A stretch of DNA of 64,000 nt, taken from Bacteroidales bacterium. GTDB lineage: Bacteria > Bacteroidota > Bacteroidia > Bacteroidales > P3. Shown one piece after another: positions 62,765 through 64,000 of the stretch (positions within the stretch are counted from its first letter, which is position 1; every line of letters starts with the position of its first letter). The notes below the pieces were generated by a model. It saw nothing but the letters and a program-made list of their open reading frames with translations. It was not told the origin of the DNA and ran no database searches. The stretch is from NCBI GenBank assembly GCA_017480785.1, contig JAFURZ010000007.1, positions 124,001 to 188,000 on the forward strand. The letters are read 5' to 3'. Made by a program: the position numbers and the translations under genes.

Positions 62765-64000
62765 ATGTACACCGATACCGAAGGGCTGTACATAGCCCAT
62801 TGCGAGGAGGGGGCATTGTCTCTCGTAGGGAAAATGGCCAACCGTCACGGCTTGATTGCCGGTGCGACGGGTACGGGCAAGACGGTCACGCTGCAGGTGA
62901 TGGCCGAGACCTTCTGCCAGGCGGGCGTGCCCTGCTTCATGGCCGACATGAAGGGCGACCTGAGCGGCATCAGCCAGGCCGGCCAGATGAGCGGCTTCAT
63001 CGAGAAGCGCAAGGACGAGTTCGGGGTGCCGCACCCCGAGTTCCAAGCCTGCCCCGTCAGGTTCTTCGACGTGCTGGGTGAGCAGGGACACCCCATCCGT
63101 GCCACCGTGAGCCAGATGGGTCCGCAGCTGCTCAGCCGCCTGCTGGGCCTGAACGAGACTCAGGACGGGGTGCTGAACATCGTGTTCCGCATCGCCGACG
63201 AGCGCGGCCTGCTGATTCTTGACATGAAGGACCTGCGCGCGATGCTCGACTATGTGGCAAAGCACGCCAAAGAATACACGACACAGTACGGCAACATATC
63301 GACCGCCACGGTGGGTGCTATCCAGCGCGCCCTGTTGCAGCTTGACGCCCAAGGGGCCGACCGTTTCTTCGGTGAGCCGAGCTTTGACATCTACGACCTG
63401 CTGCAGACCGAGGGGGGCAAGGGCATCATGAATGTGCTTGCCGCCGACAAGCTGATGCTGCAGCCCAAGCTCTATTCCACCTTCCTGCTGTGGCTCCTCT
63501 CGGAGCTCTACTCCACCCTGCCCGAAGTGGGCGACCAGGAGCTCCCGCGGCTGGTCTTCTTCTTCGACGAAGCCCACATGCTTTTCGAGGACACCTCGAA
63601 GGCGCTGGTCGACAAGATTGAGCAGGTGATACGGCTGATTCGCTCGAAGGGGGTGGGCATATACTTCGTGACCCAAAGCCCGACCGATATTCCCGAGAAC
63701 ATACTGGGCCAGTTGGGCAACCGTGTGCAGCATGCGCTGCGGGCCTATACGCCCAAGGACCAGAAGGCCGTGCGGGCTGCCGCCGAGACCTTCCGGCCCA
63801 ACCCTGCTTTCAAGACCGACGAGGCCATCATGGCCCTCGAGACCGGCGAGGCATTGGTGAGCCTGCTCGACGAGAAAGGGGCTCCCGGCATGGTGCAACG
63901 CGCCAAGGTGCTTTTCCCGCTGAGCCAGATAGGAGCCATCACTGAAAGCCAACGGGCCGACATCATCCGCAGCAGCCGCCTCTACGGGAAATACGACAAG
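62765..64000 (+). CDS. HerA-like (DUF853) ATPase, 3' end cut by window edge
   Basis: 412 codons are open to the window end without a stop. Walker A is [12 protein letters not shown] (about residues 33-44), preceded by [18 protein letters not shown] and a Walker B/DEAH-like [12 protein letters not shown] (about 262) follow, with [20 protein letters not shown]. This matches the DUF853 branch of HerA/FtsK-type helicase-like ATPases. Role unknown; usually presumed in DNA or macromolecule translocation. The family is around 500 residues, so roughly 80-100 residues are missing. Confidence 0.88.
   Translation, partial: MYTDTEGLYIAHCEEGALSLVGKMANRHGLIAGATGTGKTVTLQVMAETFCQAGVPCFMADMKGDLSGISQAGQMSGFIEKRKDEFGVPHPEFQACPVRFFDVLGEQGHPIRATVSQMGPQLLSRLLGLNETQDGVLNIVFRIADERGLLILDMKDLRAMLDYVAKHAKEYTTQYGNISTATVGAIQRALLQLDAQGADRFFGEPSFDIYDLLQTEGGKGIMNVLAADKLMLQPKLYSTFLLWLLSELYSTLPEVGDQELPRLVFFFDEAHMLFEDTSKALVDKIEQVIRLIRSKGVGIYFVTQSPTDIPENILGQLGNRVQHALRAYTPKDQKAVRAAAETFRPNPAFKTDEAIMALETGEALVSLLDEKGAPGMVQRAKVLFPLSQIGAITESQRADIIRSSRLYGKYDK

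Overview
The window is chromosomal DNA of a member of the Bacteroidota, most likely order Bacteroidales. The evidence: many promoters have the form TTTG, about 20 nt, then TAnnTTTG (commonly TATCTTTGCA); Shine-Dalgarno sequences are scarce; and many families are Bacteroidota-typical (DUF4293, the BT_3928-like DoxX/MauE protein, DUF1599, rpoZ of the bamD-rpoZ-coaBC type, GlsA/GlsB glycine-lipid acyltransferases, and secreted proteins with type A and type B T9SS sorting domains). Coding DNA is GC-rich, gene spacing is tight, and ATGA stop/start overlaps are very common. I saw no phage, insertion sequence, CRISPR array or rRNA; one tRNA (Asn) is present.

Layout. 1-2896: nadC (cut at the left edge), a YihY/BrkB membrane protein and an RlmL-like rRNA methyltransferase. 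3053-7451: a shortened QueG-like protein, ribosomal protein L31 type B, two tandem lipoprotein glutathione peroxidases (minus strand) and an exported C1B cysteine peptidase. 7600-11679: a translationally coupled four-gene operon, glsA-glsB-engB-dacB. 11878-15627 (minus): mreB, purH, pfkA. 16063-17463: an arginine/DAP-type decarboxylase. 17508-26609 (minus): a long operon from DUF1599 through BT_3928-like, DUF4293, tsaE, rsfS, ftsH, cdsA and an RluA-family synthase to a gingipain-like T9SS protease. 26913-28589: folP-cdaA. 28762-32566: M16 peptidase and nnrD. 32665-35875: tRNA-Asn, rfbB, a HAD phosphatase, a PorT-like barrel and a thioesterase. 35865-40612 (minus): guaA, a LysM/binding protein, lpxC, lpxA. 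40697-44154 (minus): a more AT-rich envelope/phospholipid cluster (two beta-barrel-type proteins, a lipoprotein phosphoesterase, a CDP-alcohol phosphatidyltransferase, GtrA). 44822-51128: bamD-rpoZ-coaBC, a lytic transglycosylase and uvrA. 51189-61230 (minus): an 8.2-kb T9SS adhesin-like gene followed 6 nt later by a response regulator and histidine kinase, then a thioesterase. 61970-64000: a barrel protein and a HerA-like ATPase cut at the right edge.

The theme is envelope biology: lipid A (lpxC, lpxA), phospholipid (cdsA, CDP-alcohol transferase), glycine lipids (glsAB), cell wall (mreB, dacB, transglycosylase), outer-membrane assembly (bamD) and type IX secretion cargo. Mixed in are purine, NAD, CoA and folate enzymes, c-di-AMP synthesis, and translation and repair genes.

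The most unusual signals are non-coding. A roughly 90-bp near-perfect palindrome built from an 11-bp unit (core TAGTATTACG) occurs three times, each time between divergent genes. A roughly 140-bp nested palindrome occurs twice near 3 and 4.6 kb. Several repeat families sit directly on or against stop codons. Two conserved genes (queG-like and uvrA) carry in-frame low-complexity DNA. A possible small RNA or attenuated leader lies at 44250-44521 on the minus strand.
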